Made by a program: the position numbers and the translations under genes. A DNA stretch of 64,000 bases, from NCBI RefSeq assembly GCF_024494465.1, contig NZ_JAETXM010000009.1:1-64000 (forward strand). Direction: 5' to 3'. This DNA comes from Bacillus sp. V3B. Lineage in GTDB: Bacteria > Bacillota > Bacilli > Bacillales > Cytobacillaceae. The first letter of the stretch is position 1, and each line of letters starts with the position of its first letter. Positions 1 to 12,791 of this stretch are shown one piece after another. Under the pieces are notes generated by a model. The model did no database searches and was not told the DNA's origin. It worked only from the letters and a program-made list of their open reading frames with translations.

Positions 1-1045
1 CGTCTTTGTTTTGATAGCCACAACAAGAACATAGTTGACTAGAAGGAAAGTTTTTCGCTACTGTAACGACTTGTTTTCCATACCATTTTGCCTTGTATTT
101 AATCATGGTTTTGAATTGTGACCAAGATACTTCACTGATGGCTTTTGCAAGGTTGTGATTCTTTAACATATTAGATACTGACAAATCCTCCATTCCGATG
201 ATGTCGTGGTTTTTGACAATTTCGGTAGAGATTTTATCCAAGTAATCTTTACGTGTATGGGCAATCTTTTCATGAATACGAGCCACTTTACGTTTGGCTT
301 TGTACCAGTTCGCACCGCCTATGGTTCGTCTACTCATGATTCGCCCGGCTTTGGCTAACTTTTCTTCTAAGGCGCGGAAAAATTTTGGGTTTTTATAAGG
401 GGGTGTTCCATCTGAAAGAATCGCAAAATCTTTGACACCTACATCAATGCCGACAGCCGAATTGGTTTTAGGTAATTCTACGACTTCTGTCTCCGTTCCT
501 AAAGAAACAAAATATTTTCCAGAAGGATTACGTCTGATGGTAGCACTCAAAATTCGTCCTTCTACTTCACGACTTTTGGCAAAACGAACAAGTCCTAATT
601 TGGGTAGTTTTATATAATGATCGACTACCGCAATATTTCCATTCGTATGCTTGGTTGTGTAAGACTGAACCTGATTCTTTTTAGACTTAAAATGGGGTTG
701 TTTGTTTTGCTTTTTGTCATATCGCTCATAGACGTCACTTAGATTTTCAACAGACTTTTGCAAAGCAATACTATCTACTTCTTTTAAAAAGGGATAATGC
801 TGCTTCAGTTCAGGAAGTGATTTAACGGTTTCATATTTATTTAAGCATTTGCCTTTCCAATGATTCATGGGAAGCTGACCATTCTGTTTCATTTCTTCTA
901 CGATCGACCAATAAGCGTCTTTTTCTTTTTGTTTGCCAAGAAAGAAGTTAAATACAAAACGAGAACAACCAATGGTCTTATTCATGAGCCCTGCTTGTTT
1001 TTGGTTAGGATACATACGAAACTGATAGGATTTGTTCACCAACAT
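1..1045 (-). CDS. tnpB: TnpB, RNA-guided nuclease of an IS200/IS605 element (3' end beyond window)
   Basis: Reading the minus strand from the ATG at 1045 (ribosome site AAGGAGGTG just upstream) gives an uninterrupted 348-codon frame to the window edge. It starts [14 protein letters not shown], the usual TnpB N terminus. The RuvC-I motif [12 protein letters not shown] carries Asp201, the RuvC-II motif IIGMEDLSV carries Glu286, and the zinc-finger start LCSCCGY gives Cys339 and Cys342. The third RuvC Asp and the second zinc Cys pair would lie off the left edge. TnpB proteins cut DNA next to a transposon-associated motif, guided by an RNA from the element's right end. No frameshift is seen, so the protein may be active. 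No tnpA transposase is visible upstream, so this looks like a tnpB-only (IS1341-type) element. Confidence 0.92.
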   Translation of the reverse strand, partial: MLVNKSYQFRMYPNQKQAGLMNKTIGCSRFVFNFFLGKQKEKDAYWSIVEEMKQNGQLPMNHWKGKCLNKYETVKSLPELKQHYPFLKEVDSIALQKSVENLSDVYERYDKKQNKQPHFKSKKNQVQSYTTKHTNGNIAVVDHYIKLPKLGLVRFAKSREVEGRILSATIRRNPSGKYFVSLGTETEVVELPKTNSAVGIDVGVKDFAILSDGTPPYKNPKFFRALEEKLAKAGRIMSRRTIGGANWYKAKRKVARIHEKIAHTRKDYLDKISTEIVKNHDIIGMEDLSVSNMLKNHNLAKAISEVSWSQFKTMIKYKAKWYGKQVVTVAKNFPSSQLCSCCGYQNKD

Positions 1046-1320
1046 ACGTTGACACCTCCTTGTTCCCTGCTTCTATTTTACCATTTTTATGAATATTATT
1101 CAAACGTTTGTTCTTGTTTTTACAAGAGAATTAACAAAGGGTGATTTGGAACTCATATGATGATTTTTTTCAAGTTAAGCAGAATATGTGCTCTCGAACA
1201 GTCGGACAATCGAGATGGCAAGAAAGCCATCCCTTGTCCGAAGGCGATTCATCCCCTCCCTACTCATTGGGCTAACTCCCTTCACATTCCTTGAGGAAGG
1301 GGTATTCTCGTCTATTTTAG
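1..1320 (-). mobile_element. IS200/IS605-type (tnpB-only) element, left end included
   Basis: The non-coding stretch 1046-1320 upstream of tnpB holds the transposon left end. On the minus strand it begins after TTTAT (1321-1325) with CTAAAATAGACGAGAA. A subterminal palindromic segment then runs to GGGATGAATCGCC near 1240. The same organisation (TTTAT, then C plus an AT-rich stretch, AGRCGAGAA, hairpin, GATGAATCG) is found at 31351 and, inverted, at 62466. That supports TTTAT as the insertion/TAM motif. The right end and its guide-RNA region are outside the window. Confidence 0.75.
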
Positions 1321-1341
1321 ATAAATGATCAAAAAACTCCT

Positions 1342-2163
1342 TTAAAAAAGCCCCTCATAGATCAATTGCACACCGACAATGATTAACACGATTCGCAAAA
1401 GGATAACAACTGTCTTACTAGGTAATTTCTGATTAATTTTCGGTCCTATTTTCCCGCCAAGCCATGCTCCTGGAATAAGTGCTAGTCCAAATATCCAATT
1501 GACATTACCCATATAAATATAGGCAATTGAACTCGTTGTCGAAGTTAAAAACAACAGTAGCATGGAAGTCGCAACTGCGGTATGTACTGGGAACCGAAAT
1601 AACAGGATCAAAGTAGGTACCATTAAGGAACCACCACCAATTCCAAGAAGTCCCCCTAAAAAACCGACGATAAAGGCAATTATAATTCCTGTAATTGGTT
1701 GAAATCCATATGTTTGTTCATTTCCAAATGAATCCGTATATGTACTCCAAACCCCCTTATTTAAATTCCTTTTTAAAGGTTTAAATTTATCTTTAAACAT
1801 AAGCACAAACGAGATAAAAATCATAAAAAAGCCAAACCAAAATGAAAAAGTATCTACATTCAGTTGTTTATTGACCCATGCCCCCAGGATTCCCGCAGGA
1901 CCACCCCCAATAAAAAGGATCAATCCACTTTTGTAATCCACCGTTTTTTGCTTATAATAGGCAATCGTGGATGAAAGCCCTGCAAAAATAATGACGAGCA
2001 AAGAGGTTCCAGCAGCAATCTGTGGTGTTACTTCACTAATAAGAGAAGTAGATCCTCCCAAAAATAGCAACGCAGGAACAATAATAATACCACCACCAAG
2101 TCCAATGAGACTTCCAATCGTTCCTGCAAGTAAACCAAGAATTAACAATATAATAATTTCCAT
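1342..2163 (-). CDS. TauE/SafE (TSUP) family membrane transporter
   Basis: This is a 273-residue, very hydrophobic protein with about eight membrane segments. It is built as two similar halves, each with the glycine-rich TSUP motif: GSLIGLGGGIIIVP near residue 17 and GGLLGIGGGSLMVP near residue 170. TSUP proteins export or import small sulfur compounds (sulfite, sulfoacetate, taurine-derived) or other organic anions; the substrate cannot be told from sequence. Length is normal for the family. The ATG at 2163 has a GAAGGTG ribosome site. It is transcribed alone, in the same direction as the suf operon but beyond that operon's terminator. The next feature downstream is the inserted IS element. 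Confidence 0.88.
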   Translation of the reverse strand: MEIIILLILGLLAGTIGSLIGLGGGIIIVPALLFLGGSTSLISEVTPQIAAGTSLLVIIFAGLSSTIAYYKQKTVDYKSGLILFIGGGPAGILGAWVNKQLNVDTFSFWFGFFMIFISFVLMFKDKFKPLKRNLNKGVWSTYTDSFGNEQTYGFQPITGIIIAFIVGFLGGLLGIGGGSLMVPTLILLFRFPVHTAVATSMLLLFLTSTTSSIAYIYMGNVNWIFGLALIPGAWLGGKIGPKINQKLPSKTVVILLRIVLIIVGVQLIYEGLF

Positions 2164-2353
2164 TTCTTCACCTTCTATGTAGGTGAGGTTACGCTCTTAA
2201 ACCCTATAGAAAATGAGCAACCCAACCGTTATCTGTACGTATTAAGGATAGCTAATTCATTTACAAAAGTAAAATGGAACTGGATATACAGAAAATGAAT
2301 CTTCAATTATAATCATGGCTCTCAAATGATCATTTTTTTAGAATAAATAAAGA

Positions 2354-2384
2354 AAAACCGCTTGCCAGTTCGGCAAGCGGTTTT
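2354..2384 (-). terminator. Rho-independent terminator of the suf operon
   Basis: AAAACCGCTTGCC pairs with GGCAAGCGGTTTT around a five-base loop. On the minus strand it is followed by a T-rich run (TTTTTCTTTATTT). It lies 24 bp after the sufB stop. Confidence 0.88.
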
Positions 2385-2407
2385 GTAGAGCTATTTCAGA
2401 ATCAATA

Positions 2408-3805
2408 TTATCCGATTGAGCCTTCCATTTCGAACTTAATCAGACGGTTCATTTCTACCGCATATTCCATTGGAAGTTCTTTTGTAAATGGTTCAATAAA
2501 GCCCATAACAATCATTTCAGTGGCTTCTTGTTCTGAAACACCACGACTCATTAGATAGAATAATTGTTCTTCTGATACTTTCGATACTTTTGCTTCATGT
2601 TCAAGTGAGATATTATCATTCAAAATCTCATTATATGGAATCGTATCTGATGTTGATTGATTATCCATGATTAATGTATCACACTCGATGTTGGAACGTG
2701 CACCCTCTGCTTTACGACCAAAATGCACTTGTCCACGGTACGTTACTTTCCCACCATGTTTCGAAATCGATTTAGAAACAATCGTTGAAGAAGTGTTTGG
2801 TGCTAAGTGAATCATCTTTGCACCTGCATCTTGATGCTGTCCTTTACCAGCGATTGCAATAGAAAGTGTTAGGCCACGAGCACCTTCACCTTTCAAAATA
2901 ACCGCTGGATATTTCATCGTTAATTTGGAACCGATATTCCCATCAATCCATTCCATCGTAGCATTTGCATCACACGTAGCACGTTTTGTTACAAGGTTGA
3001 ATACATTATTCGCCCAGTTTTGAATCGTTGTATAGCGGCAATATGCATCTTTTTTAATAATAATCTCTACTACTGCACTATGCAGCGAGTTCGTTGTATA
3101 AACAGGAGCCGTACAGCCTTCAACATAATGCACAGATGCTCCCTCGTCTACAATAATGAGAGTACGTTCGAATTGTCCCATATTCTCTGAATTAATCCGG
3201 AAATACGCTTGTAACGGCGTATCTACCTTGACACCCTTAGGAACATAGATGAAAGATCCACCAGACCATACAGCAGAGTTTAATGCTGAAAATTTATTAT
3301 CTGCCGGTGGGATGACCTTTCCAAAGTGCTCACGGAAAATGTCTTCATTTTCTCTAAGTGCTGAGTCCGTATCTTTAAATACGATTCCTAGGTCTTCCAA
3401 GTCTTCTTTCATGTTGTGATAAACCACTTCAGATTCATACTGGGCAGAAACACCTGCTAAATACTTTTGTTCTGCTTCAGGAATACCAAGTTTATCAAAT
3501 GTTTGTTTAATTTCATCCGGAACTTCATCCCAGGATTTTTCGGATTTCTCAGATGGTTTTACGTAGTACGTAATTTCATCGAAATTGAGTGAAGACATAT
3601 CCCCACCCCATTGTGGCATTGGCTTACTATAAAAAGTATCCAAAGATTTCAAACGAAAATCGAGCATCCACTGAGGTTCTTCTTTCATTTTTGAAATTTC
3701 TTCGACAATTTCCTTCGTTAATCCACGCTTAGATCGAAAAATGGAAACGTCTTTATCGGAAAAGCCATATTTATAATCACCGATTTCTGGCGCCTTTTTT
3801 GCCAT
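2408..3805 (-). CDS. sufB: SufB, Fe-S cluster assembly scaffold
   Basis: This 465-residue protein has the family's usual length. The C-terminal part carries the SufB/SufD beta-helix core and ends [23 protein letters not shown], as in SufB. SufB forms the SufBC2D complex in the cytosol, on which iron-sulfur clusters are built from sulfide delivered by SufS-SufU. It is the last gene of sufC-sufD-sufS-sufU-sufB, the standard Bacillus order, 97 bp after sufU. The ATG at 3805 has a GGGAGGAAT ribosome site. The operon is normally essential in Bacillus. Nothing looks disrupted. Confidence 0.97.
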   Translation of the reverse strand: MAKKAPEIGDYKYGFSDKDVSIFRSKRGLTKEIVEEISKMKEEPQWMLDFRLKSLDTFYSKPMPQWGGDMSSLNFDEITYYVKPSEKSEKSWDEVPDEIKQTFDKLGIPEAEQKYLAGVSAQYESEVVYHNMKEDLEDLGIVFKDTDSALRENEDIFREHFGKVIPPADNKFSALNSAVWSGGSFIYVPKGVKVDTPLQAYFRINSENMGQFERTLIIVDEGASVHYVEGCTAPVYTTNSLHSAVVEIIIKKDAYCRYTTIQNWANNVFNLVTKRATCDANATMEWIDGNIGSKLTMKYPAVILKGEGARGLTLSIAIAGKGQHQDAGAKMIHLAPNTSSTIVSKSISKHGGKVTYRGQVHFGRKAEGARSNIECDTLIMDNQSTSDTIPYNEILNDNISLEHEAKVSKVSEEQLFYLMSRGVSEQEATEMIVMGFIEPFTKELPMEYAVEMNRLIKFEMEGSIG

Positions 3806-3902
3806 TGTCGTATTCCTCCCTCTGTCCGCGAAAGTTACTTCCGCTTTTCATTTCAATCTAGAGCAAATGATTTACTCCTAAATTCCGGATGGTTACTGGC
3901 AC

Positions 3903-6878
<2,976 letters not shown>

Positions 6879-6893
6879 CTAATCCTCCTAACT

Positions 6894-7679
6894 TTACGCT
6901 TCTTGACCGACTGTTTCGTCTTCAATTCCGAGCTCTTGTTTAATCCAGTCATATCCTTCTGCTTCTAATTTTTGTGCAAGTTCAGAACCACCAGATTTAA
7001 CAATTCGGCCCTGCATCATCACGTGCACTTGGTCAGGAGTGATATAGTTTAAAAGACGTTGATAGTGTGTAATCATTAAGCAGCCGAAATCTTCTCCACG
7101 CATTTCATTGATTCCTTTTGAAACCACTTTTAATGCATCAATATCAAGTCCTGAATCAATTTCATCTAGAATAGCTATTTTCGGTTGAAGCATCATTAAC
7201 TGTAAGATTTCATTGCGTTTCTTTTCTCCACCTGAAAAACCTTCATTTAAATAGCGTTGTGCCATATCTGGATCCATCTCAAGATGTTCCATTTTTTTGT
7301 CCATTTCACGGATGAATTTCATCAACGAGATTTCATTTCCTTCTTCACGGCGGCTATTAATTGATGAACGTAAAAAGTCAGCGTTCGTTACCCCACTAAT
7401 TTCACTTGGATATTGCATCGCAAGAAAAAGGCCTGCACGAGCACGTTCATCCACTTCCATTTCAAGTACGTTTTTACCGTCCAATGTGATGCTACCTTGT
7501 GTTACTGTATATTTTGGATGCCCCATAATTGCTGAAGATAAAGTCGATTTTCCGGTTCCATTTGGTCCCATAATCGCATGGATTTCTCCACCTTTAATCT
7601 CAAGGTTAACCCCTTTTAAAATTTCTTTATCTTCGATTGAGACATGTAAGTCTTTTACGGTTAGTACAGATCCTGCCAT
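6894..7679 (-). CDS. sufC: SufC, ABC-type ATPase of the SUF complex
   Basis: A 261-residue ABC ATPase. Walker A is GPNGTGKST (residues 38-46), the signature is SGGEKKRNE as typical for SufC, and Walker B is AILDEIDSGLD. It is a soluble ATPase that drives conformational change of SufB-SufD; it is not a transporter. It is the first gene of the operon, with GGAGGG as ribosome site upstream of ATG 7679. The promoter should lie in 7690-7800, but no operator stands out. Confidence 0.97.
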   Translation of the reverse strand: MAGSVLTVKDLHVSIEDKEILKGVNLEIKGGEIHAIMGPNGTGKSTLSSAIMGHPKYTVTQGSITLDGKNVLEMEVDERARAGLFLAMQYPSEISGVTNADFLRSSINSRREEGNEISLMKFIREMDKKMEHLEMDPDMAQRYLNEGFSGGEKKRNEILQLMMLQPKIAILDEIDSGLDIDALKVVSKGINEMRGEDFGCLMITHYQRLLNYITPDQVHVMMQGRIVKSGGSELAQKLEAEGYDWIKQELGIEDETVGQEA

Positions 7680-8181
7680 AATTGTTTACCCTCCAAAAAA
7701 AAATTTGTATCTTGTCGGTATTAAAACCGGCTATTCTTATTCTCATTCTATTCTCACTACAATCTTATACTAAATGAGAGATGTTAGCAACACTTATGCA
7801 GTAATAATGAGCTTTTCAAACAAAAACATTTAGAAAGTCCCCCTGTGCTGTATTGAGAATGTATTTATAAATTATTTCATACGAATATTGAAGTGCGAGC
7901 TCGAATCACATTTAGTATGCTGCAACAAGCACAATTGTATTTCTTTATATTGTCCTTCCAAGTACTCTCAGGCAGTAGTCATCCTAAATATCTTTTTATC
8001 AGCAACTTTTCTTATTGAACTGCCCATTACCTAAAGTTACTTTTTTTTATTCCCAATCAAGACTAACTTTTATTTATGATTTTAACAAGTTTAGATAAAA
8101 AAGATTGAATAGAGAATATGGAAAAATCCATGGATCCTCCCACCGAATAGTGGAAAAACCCATGGCTTTACATTTCTAACA
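7680..8181. other. Intergenic region between the suf and met operons
   Basis: About 500 bp with no convincing gene. The right end (8121-8168) holds the probable metQ terminator and the left end the suf leader and promoter. The minus-strand suf leader has GAGAATA-type direct repeats near 7735-7760 that resemble a weak Fur half-box pattern. I do not call a site. Confidence 0.5.
8121..8168 (-). terminator. Probable terminator after metQ
   Basis: The minus strand reads GCCATGG, then CCAC-TATTCG-GTGG, then CCATGGATTTTTCC: nested inverted repeats followed by a short T run, 14 bp after the metQ stop. The stem is interrupted, hence moderate confidence. Confidence 0.45.
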
Positions 8182-8994
8182 TTATTCAGTGACTGGAACG
8201 ACAGCACCATTATATTTTTCAAGAATCCAATCTTGAATCTCCTTTGAATGCAATACCTCAACAAGCGTTTTGATTTCTTCTTTACTTTCATCTTCACTGC
8301 GAACAGCAATGATATTTATATATGGATTATTCTCCGTATCTTCAAGAGCAATTGAATCTTCAATCGGATTAATACCATACTCCATCGCATAGTTTGAATT
8401 AATGATAACAATATCACCTTCGCCATTATCATAAATTTCAGGAAGTAACTTTGCTTCATAATTTGGATCAAAGTCTAAGTTCTTCTTATTTTCAGCAATA
8501 TCCTCTATCGTAGCACTTTCTTTATCTACTCCGTCTTTTAAAGTGATTAGTCCTTCTTTTTCAAGGAGCGATAGTACACGACCATGGTCAGCAACAGAGC
8601 TACTAAGAATAACTTTTGCTTTATCTGGAAGTTCATCTAATGTTTTATATTTTTTCGAATAAATCCCAATTGGCTCAAAATGAATACCGCCCGCGTTGAC
8701 GAAATCATATTCATGATCTTTCTTTTGACCTTCAAAGTATTGAATATGTTGGAAATAATTTGCATCAAGATCCTTGGATTCTAATGCTTGGTTTGGAAGC
8801 ACATAATCTGTAAATGTTTCAATTTCTAGCTCAATACCCTTTTCTTCTAACAATGGTTTGGCTTCTTCAAGAATTTCAGCATGGGGCACATTCGTTGCAC
8901 CTATGACAAGTTTATTATCGTCTGATCCTCCGCCACATGCAGTCAGAAAAAGAACGAATGAAAGTGAAAATAATAGTGATAACCATTTTTTCAT
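8182..8994 (-). CDS. metQ: MetQ, methionine-binding lipoprotein of the MetNIQ importer
   Basis: A 270-residue NlpA/MetQ family protein. It has a lipoprotein signal, MKKWLSLLFSLSFVLFLTAC, with the lipidated Cys20, followed by a Gly/Ser/Asp linker. The mature part matches the family (GATNVPHAEILEEAKPLL, QALESKDLDANYFQH). It binds methionine outside the membrane and delivers it to MetI. It is the last gene of metN-metI-metQ, the order seen in B. subtilis, where the three genes were first named yusC, yusB and yusA. Expression is expected to follow the SAM riboswitch upstream of metN. Confidence 0.95.
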   Translation of the reverse strand: MKKWLSLLFSLSFVLFLTACGGGSDDNKLVIGATNVPHAEILEEAKPLLEEKGIELEIETFTDYVLPNQALESKDLDANYFQHIQYFEGQKKDHEYDFVNAGGIHFEPIGIYSKKYKTLDELPDKAKVILSSSVADHGRVLSLLEKEGLITLKDGVDKESATIEDIAENKKNLDFDPNYEAKLLPEIYDNGEGDIVIINSNYAMEYGINPIEDSIALEDTENNPYINIIAVRSEDESKEEIKTLVEVLHSKEIQDWILEKYNGAVVPVTE

Positions 8995-9006
8995 TTTGAC
9001 AACTCC

Positions 9007-9675
9007 TTATCTTTTATCTATTTTGTTGGTTATAATATCTCCAATAAATTGGATGATAAATACAATAATAAGAACAATAATCGTAGCCATTAAGGTCACA
9101 TCAAAGCGATTACGTTGAAAACCGTCTAGGAAGGCTAAGTTTCCAAGTCCACCCGCACCAATAACACCAGCCATCGCTGTAAAACCAACCAACGAAATAG
9201 CTGTAACGGTAATACCAGAAACAAGTGCTGGTAGTGATTCTGGTATTAGGACTTTCCAAATAATTGTGCTCGTTTTTGCTCCCATTGATCTCGCTGCTTC
9301 GATAACTCCTTTATCAATTTCCCTTAGCCCAATTTCAACCATTCGGGCATAAAATGGGGCAGATCCGATAATTAAGGCAGGCAATGCAGCATTCTCACCA
9401 ATCATCGTTCCAAATATAAATTTCGTAAACGGAATCAATAATACAATTAGTATGATAAACGGAATTGAACGAAATATGTTCACAAATGCACTAATTACTT
9501 TATTAGTAAAATGGTTTTGCCACATATTTCCTTTAGTTGTAAGAAATAGCAGTAAACCTAGAATAATACCAAAAATAAAAGTAGCTAGCGTGGAAATCCC
9601 TGTCATATATAAGGTCTCATTCGTTGCTTCCCACATTTTTTCCCAATTCACATTCGGAAACCATTGATTAAGCAT
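9007..9675 (-). CDS. metI: MetI, methionine ABC transporter permease
   Basis: A 222-residue membrane permease with about five to six transmembrane segments. It carries the EAA loop EAARSMGAKTSTIIWKVLIPESLPALVSG, which contacts the ATPase. Length is normal for MetI. The start overlaps the metN end by 8 bp, and metQ follows after 12 bp. Confidence 0.95.
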   Translation of the reverse strand: MLNQWFPNVNWEKMWEATNETLYMTGISTLATFIFGIILGLLLFLTTKGNMWQNHFTNKVISAFVNIFRSIPFIILIVLLIPFTKFIFGTMIGENAALPALIIGSAPFYARMVEIGLREIDKGVIEAARSMGAKTSTIIWKVLIPESLPALVSGITVTAISLVGFTAMAGVIGAGGLGNLAFLDGFQRNRFDVTLMATIIVLIIVFIIQFIGDIITNKIDKR

Positions 9676-10693
9676 TCGAAATCACCTCCACTCCCACTTG
9701 CTGAGCTTGGATAAATTCAATTGCTTTTGAAACTTCACTGTTTTCACCATCAAGGTGAATAAATAACGTCCCATATGCACCATTTTGGGTTTGTGATATT
9801 TTCCCTTGAAGAATATTAACCGTAATATCATAGTTTCGAATGAGATTCGTCATTAGCGGCTTCTCCGCTCCTTCACCGACAAAGGAAAGCTGAACTACTT
9901 GACCAGACGGATACAGTCCAAGTAAATGTTCGATCGTTTCGATTGTTTCCTCGGGTTCTGTCACTTGTTGAACAAATCGTTTCGTGATAGGCTGCTGTGG
10001 ATTTTTGAACACGTCCAAAACAGGACCCATTTCGACCACTTCCCCGCCCTCCATGACAGCAACACGATGACAAATCTTGCGAATTACATGCATTTCATGT
10101 GTAATTAATACGATTGTTAATCCTAGTCTTTTATTGATATCAACTAGAAGTTCTAAAATGGAATCAGTTGTTTGTGGATCAAGCGCTGAAGTTGCTTCAT
10201 CACATAATAAAACCTTCGGATTATTGGCAAGAGCTCTAGCAATCCCAACCCGTTGCTTTTGACCCCCACTGAGCTGTGCGGGATAGGCATCTTCTCTTCC
10301 TTGAAGTCCAACCAACTGAATAAGCTCGTCCACTCTTTTCATTCTCTGTTTTTTCGGTACACCTGCAATTTCAAGAGGAAAAGCAATATTATCCCTCACG
10401 GTTCTTGACCATAACAAGTTAAAATGTTGGAAGATCATACTAATTTCTTGACGCGCTTCTCTTAACTCCGCCCCTTTTATATGCGACACTTGTTTATGAG
10501 CCACGGTCACCGAACCATCTGTTGGGATTTCAAGTCCATTTAACATCCTAATCAATGTACTTTTCCCTGCACCACTGTATCCGATAACGCCAAATATTTC
10601 TCCACCTGTTACTTCAAGGTTTACATCCGTGACGGCTGTTACTTCACCCTTCTTGGTAGAAAATATCTTTTTCACATTCTTGATTGTAATCAT
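9668..10693 (-). CDS. metN: MetN, methionine ABC transporter ATPase
   Basis: ABC ATPase with Walker A GYSGAGKST, signature LSGGQKQRVGIARAL and Walker B VLLCDEATSALDP. The C-terminal regulatory domain (about residues 260-341) is the methionine-binding NIL domain that feeds back on transport. I take the ATG at 10693 (MITIKNVKKIF), giving 341 residues as in known MetN, with GAGGGTG upstream. An in-frame ATG at 10723 would add ten residues but has a poor ribosome site. The SAM riboswitch ends about 70 bp upstream. Confidence 0.94.
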   Translation of the reverse strand: MITIKNVKKIFSTKKGEVTAVTDVNLEVTGGEIFGVIGYSGAGKSTLIRMLNGLEIPTDGSVTVAHKQVSHIKGAELREARQEISMIFQHFNLLWSRTVRDNIAFPLEIAGVPKKQRMKRVDELIQLVGLQGREDAYPAQLSGGQKQRVGIARALANNPKVLLCDEATSALDPQTTDSILELLVDINKRLGLTIVLITHEMHVIRKICHRVAVMEGGEVVEMGPVLDVFKNPQQPITKRFVQQVTEPEETIETIEHLLGLYPSGQVVQLSFVGEGAEKPLMTNLIRNYDITVNILQGKISQTQNGAYGTLFIHLDGENSEVSKAIEFIQAQQVGVEVISNA

Positions 10694-10764
10694 CGTGATA
10701 CGTTCACCCTCTTTACTATCCATTTAAGAATCTACTTCTAGAACCTGCAAGTTTATTTTTTTCA

Positions 10765-10932
10765 TAAAAATAAATGCCTTTCCGCATATGAGCAGAAAGG
10801 CATAATGATTAGCAAGCCTTTCTCTCATCTGTCAAAGCTCATAAGCTTTGTGTGAATTGGCACCGTGTCAATTGATTATTGACGGTTGCCGGGTTTCATC
10901 GGGCACATCCCTCCACCTCTCTTGATAAGAGT
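10765..10932 (-). ncRNA. SAM-I riboswitch (S-box) with terminator, controlling metNIQ
   Basis: On the minus strand the leader begins CTCTTATCAAGAGAGGTGGAGGGA and carries GCCCGATGAAACCCGGCAACC, GGTGCCAATTC and GATGAGAGAAAGGC, the conserved S-box landmarks. An intrinsic terminator follows (10774-10804): ATGCCTTTC pairs with GGAAAGGCAT and is followed by a T-rich run. High S-adenosylmethionine should favour termination and shut down methionine uptake. Confidence 0.96.
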
Positions 10933-11115
10933 AAAAAATATTTATTCAATTTAATAGAAGAATACCTAACATTTCAATTCTAAAAGTCATAATATTATTG
11001 TATGATAATTACGATTGATATCGTAACATGGACAGTAAAACGTGTCAACGATACAATTCATATTTTAATATAATAAAATAATACTAATTTCTTCCTATTA
11101 TAATAGAAATTTATC

Positions 11116-12420
11116 CTAAAGTGAGGCCACTCCTGTTGCTTTATGAATGGCTTGTTCTAAGTCCTCAATTAAATCTTCAACATTTTCAATTCCAACTGAA
11201 AGTCTAATTAAATCTTCTCCAACACCTGCAGCTTTCAAGCCTTCTGCATCCAATTGTTGATGAGTTGTACTGGCAGGATGAATGATCAAACTTTTTGCAT
11301 CGCCAACGTTGGCCACATGTGCCCATAGTTCAATATTATCAATCAACTTTGCTCCAGCTTCTCTTCCACCTTTTATACCAAACACAATCATGGAACCTGC
11401 ACCTTTTGGTAAATACTTATTCACTAACACTTTATCTGGATTCTTTTCACTTCCAGGATATAGAACCCACTCGACAGCCTGATGTTTCTCTAAATACTGG
11501 ACTACTTTCACAGCGTTTGCCACATGTTCCTTCATTCTAACATGTAATGTTTCAAGGCCTAGTACAAATTGGAAAGCATTTTGTGGACTTAATGCAGGAC
11601 CTAAATCACGTAATAGTTGGACACGAGCCTTTACGATATAAGCAGCAGCACCTAACGCTTCACTATAAACAAGGTCATGATAACTAGCATCCGGCTCTGT
11701 GAACCCAGGGAATTTTGATGAATTCCAATCAAATTCACCACCATCAACGATGATACCGCCTGTGCTTGTCCCATTACCAAGCAACCATTTCGTTGCTGAA
11801 TGCACAACAATATCTGCTCCAAATTCGATTGGACGACAAAGATATGGTGTAGCAAATGTATTGTCGATAATAAGTGGAACCCCTGAAGCGTGAGCAATAC
11901 TTGCTACTTTTTCTATATCAAGAACCTTCAAACTTGGATTTCCAATCGTTTCAGCAAAAATAGCCTTTGTTTTATCTGTGATCGCTGAACGGAAATTTTC
12001 CGGATCAACAGGATCAATAAATTTAACATTGATTCCGTATTTTGGAAGAGTTACAGCGAATAGATTATAAGTACCTCCATATAAATTAGAAGCAGCAACA
12101 ATTTCATCACCTGCTTCAGCAATATTTAAAATAGCAAGGGTAATTGCAGCCATCCCACTTGAAACAGCAAGTGCTCCTACCCCACCTTCTAATAAAGCAA
12201 CTCTTTCTTCAAATACGGTTGTAGTAGGGTTATGAATACGCGTATAAATATAGCCAGGTTCAGCCAATCCAAATAAATTTGCAGCATGTTCTGTGTTTTT
12301 AAATTGATAGGCATTGTTTTGATAAATTGGTACTGCTCTTGCACCTGTGACAGGATCTGGTTGTAGTCCACCATGGACACCTAACGTTTCAATTCGATAG
12401 TTTTTTTCTTTTTCTGACAT
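11116..12420 (-). CDS. metY: MetY, O-acetylhomoserine sulfhydrylase
   Basis: A 434-residue PLP enzyme of the Cys/Met metabolism family. The PLP lysine is Lys211 in [11 protein letters not shown]. The length, well above cystathionine synthases (about 380), and the start [26 protein letters not shown] fit O-acetylhomoserine (thiol)-lyase. It makes homocysteine directly from O-acetylhomoserine and sulfide. It has its own SAM riboswitch, separated from the gene by an inserted palindromic repeat. The ribosome site AAAGGAGAG precedes ATG 12420. In B. subtilis this position between metNIQ and yusD lacks metY. Confidence 0.93.
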   Translation of the reverse strand: MSEKEKNYRIETLGVHGGLQPDPVTGARAVPIYQNNAYQFKNTEHAANLFGLAEPGYIYTRIHNPTTTVFEERVALLEGGVGALAVSSGMAAITLAILNIAEAGDEIVAASNLYGGTYNLFAVTLPKYGINVKFIDPVDPENFRSAITDKTKAIFAETIGNPSLKVLDIEKVASIAHASGVPLIIDNTFATPYLCRPIEFGADIVVHSATKWLLGNGTSTGGIIVDGGEFDWNSSKFPGFTEPDASYHDLVYSEALGAAAYIVKARVQLLRDLGPALSPQNAFQFVLGLETLHVRMKEHVANAVKVVQYLEKHQAVEWVLYPGSEKNPDKVLVNKYLPKGAGSMIVFGIKGGREAGAKLIDNIELWAHVANVGDAKSLIIHPASTTHQQLDAEGLKAAGVGEDLIRLSVGIENVEDLIEDLEQAIHKATGVASL

Positions 12421-12441
12421 CCTTATCTCTCCTTTATTTTT

Positions 12442-12556
12442 GGCTTTGTTAAACAGTAATACTTATAATTTAAAAGCCTTTGGTGTACGCGACAGAATAA
12501 AACGCATGGCCACATACACCAAAGGCCATCGTTAAACAATAACCATTAACACAGCC
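12442..12556. repeat. Small palindromic MITE (GGCTTTGTTAAACA family), in the metY leader
   Basis: About 115 bp with imperfect terminal inverted repeats: GGCTTTGTTAAACAGTAAT on the left, and the right end reads inward GGCTGTGTTAATGG. Internal copies of CCTTTGGTGTACGC / CATACACCAAAGG are inverted. Related copies lie at 14494, 15189, 26777 and a half copy at 47213. It encodes nothing. Confidence 0.75.
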
Positions 12557-12576
12557 TTATTTTTAGTAGAAGAAAC

Positions 12577-12718
12577 AAAAAAAGCCTTCTTTACAGAAAG
12601 AAGGGGATTTGTCGTCTCTTCTTATCTGTCAGAGCTATTCACTCTGCTGGATTTAGCACCGTGTTTCCTCGGTTGCTGGGCTTCTTCGGGCCAGTCCCTC
12701 CACCGCTCTTGATAAGAA
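12577..12718 (-). ncRNA. SAM-I riboswitch (S-box) controlling metY
   Basis: The minus strand shows CTTATCAAGAGCGGTGGAGGGA, GCCCGAAGAAGCCCAGCAACC, a GGTGCTAAATCC segment and GACAGATAAGAAGAGAC. These are the S-box core elements with the two GA-containing pairing regions. A terminator stem CCTTCTTT/AAAGAAGG (12585-12604) follows, with CTTTTTTTG. Predicted effect: S-adenosylmethionine stops transcription before metY. Confidence 0.95.
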
Positions 12719-12791
12719 CCTATTCAATTCACTAGTCTAATTTTACCATATTGTTGAAATAGGTATCCATTTCATTTATGACATTTATGTG

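Noticed and set aside
7690-7800. Possible Fur box upstream of sufC (repeated GAGAATA)
   Set aside because: The repeats are direct, not the inverted 7-1-7 arrangement, and Bacillus suf is not known as a Fur target.
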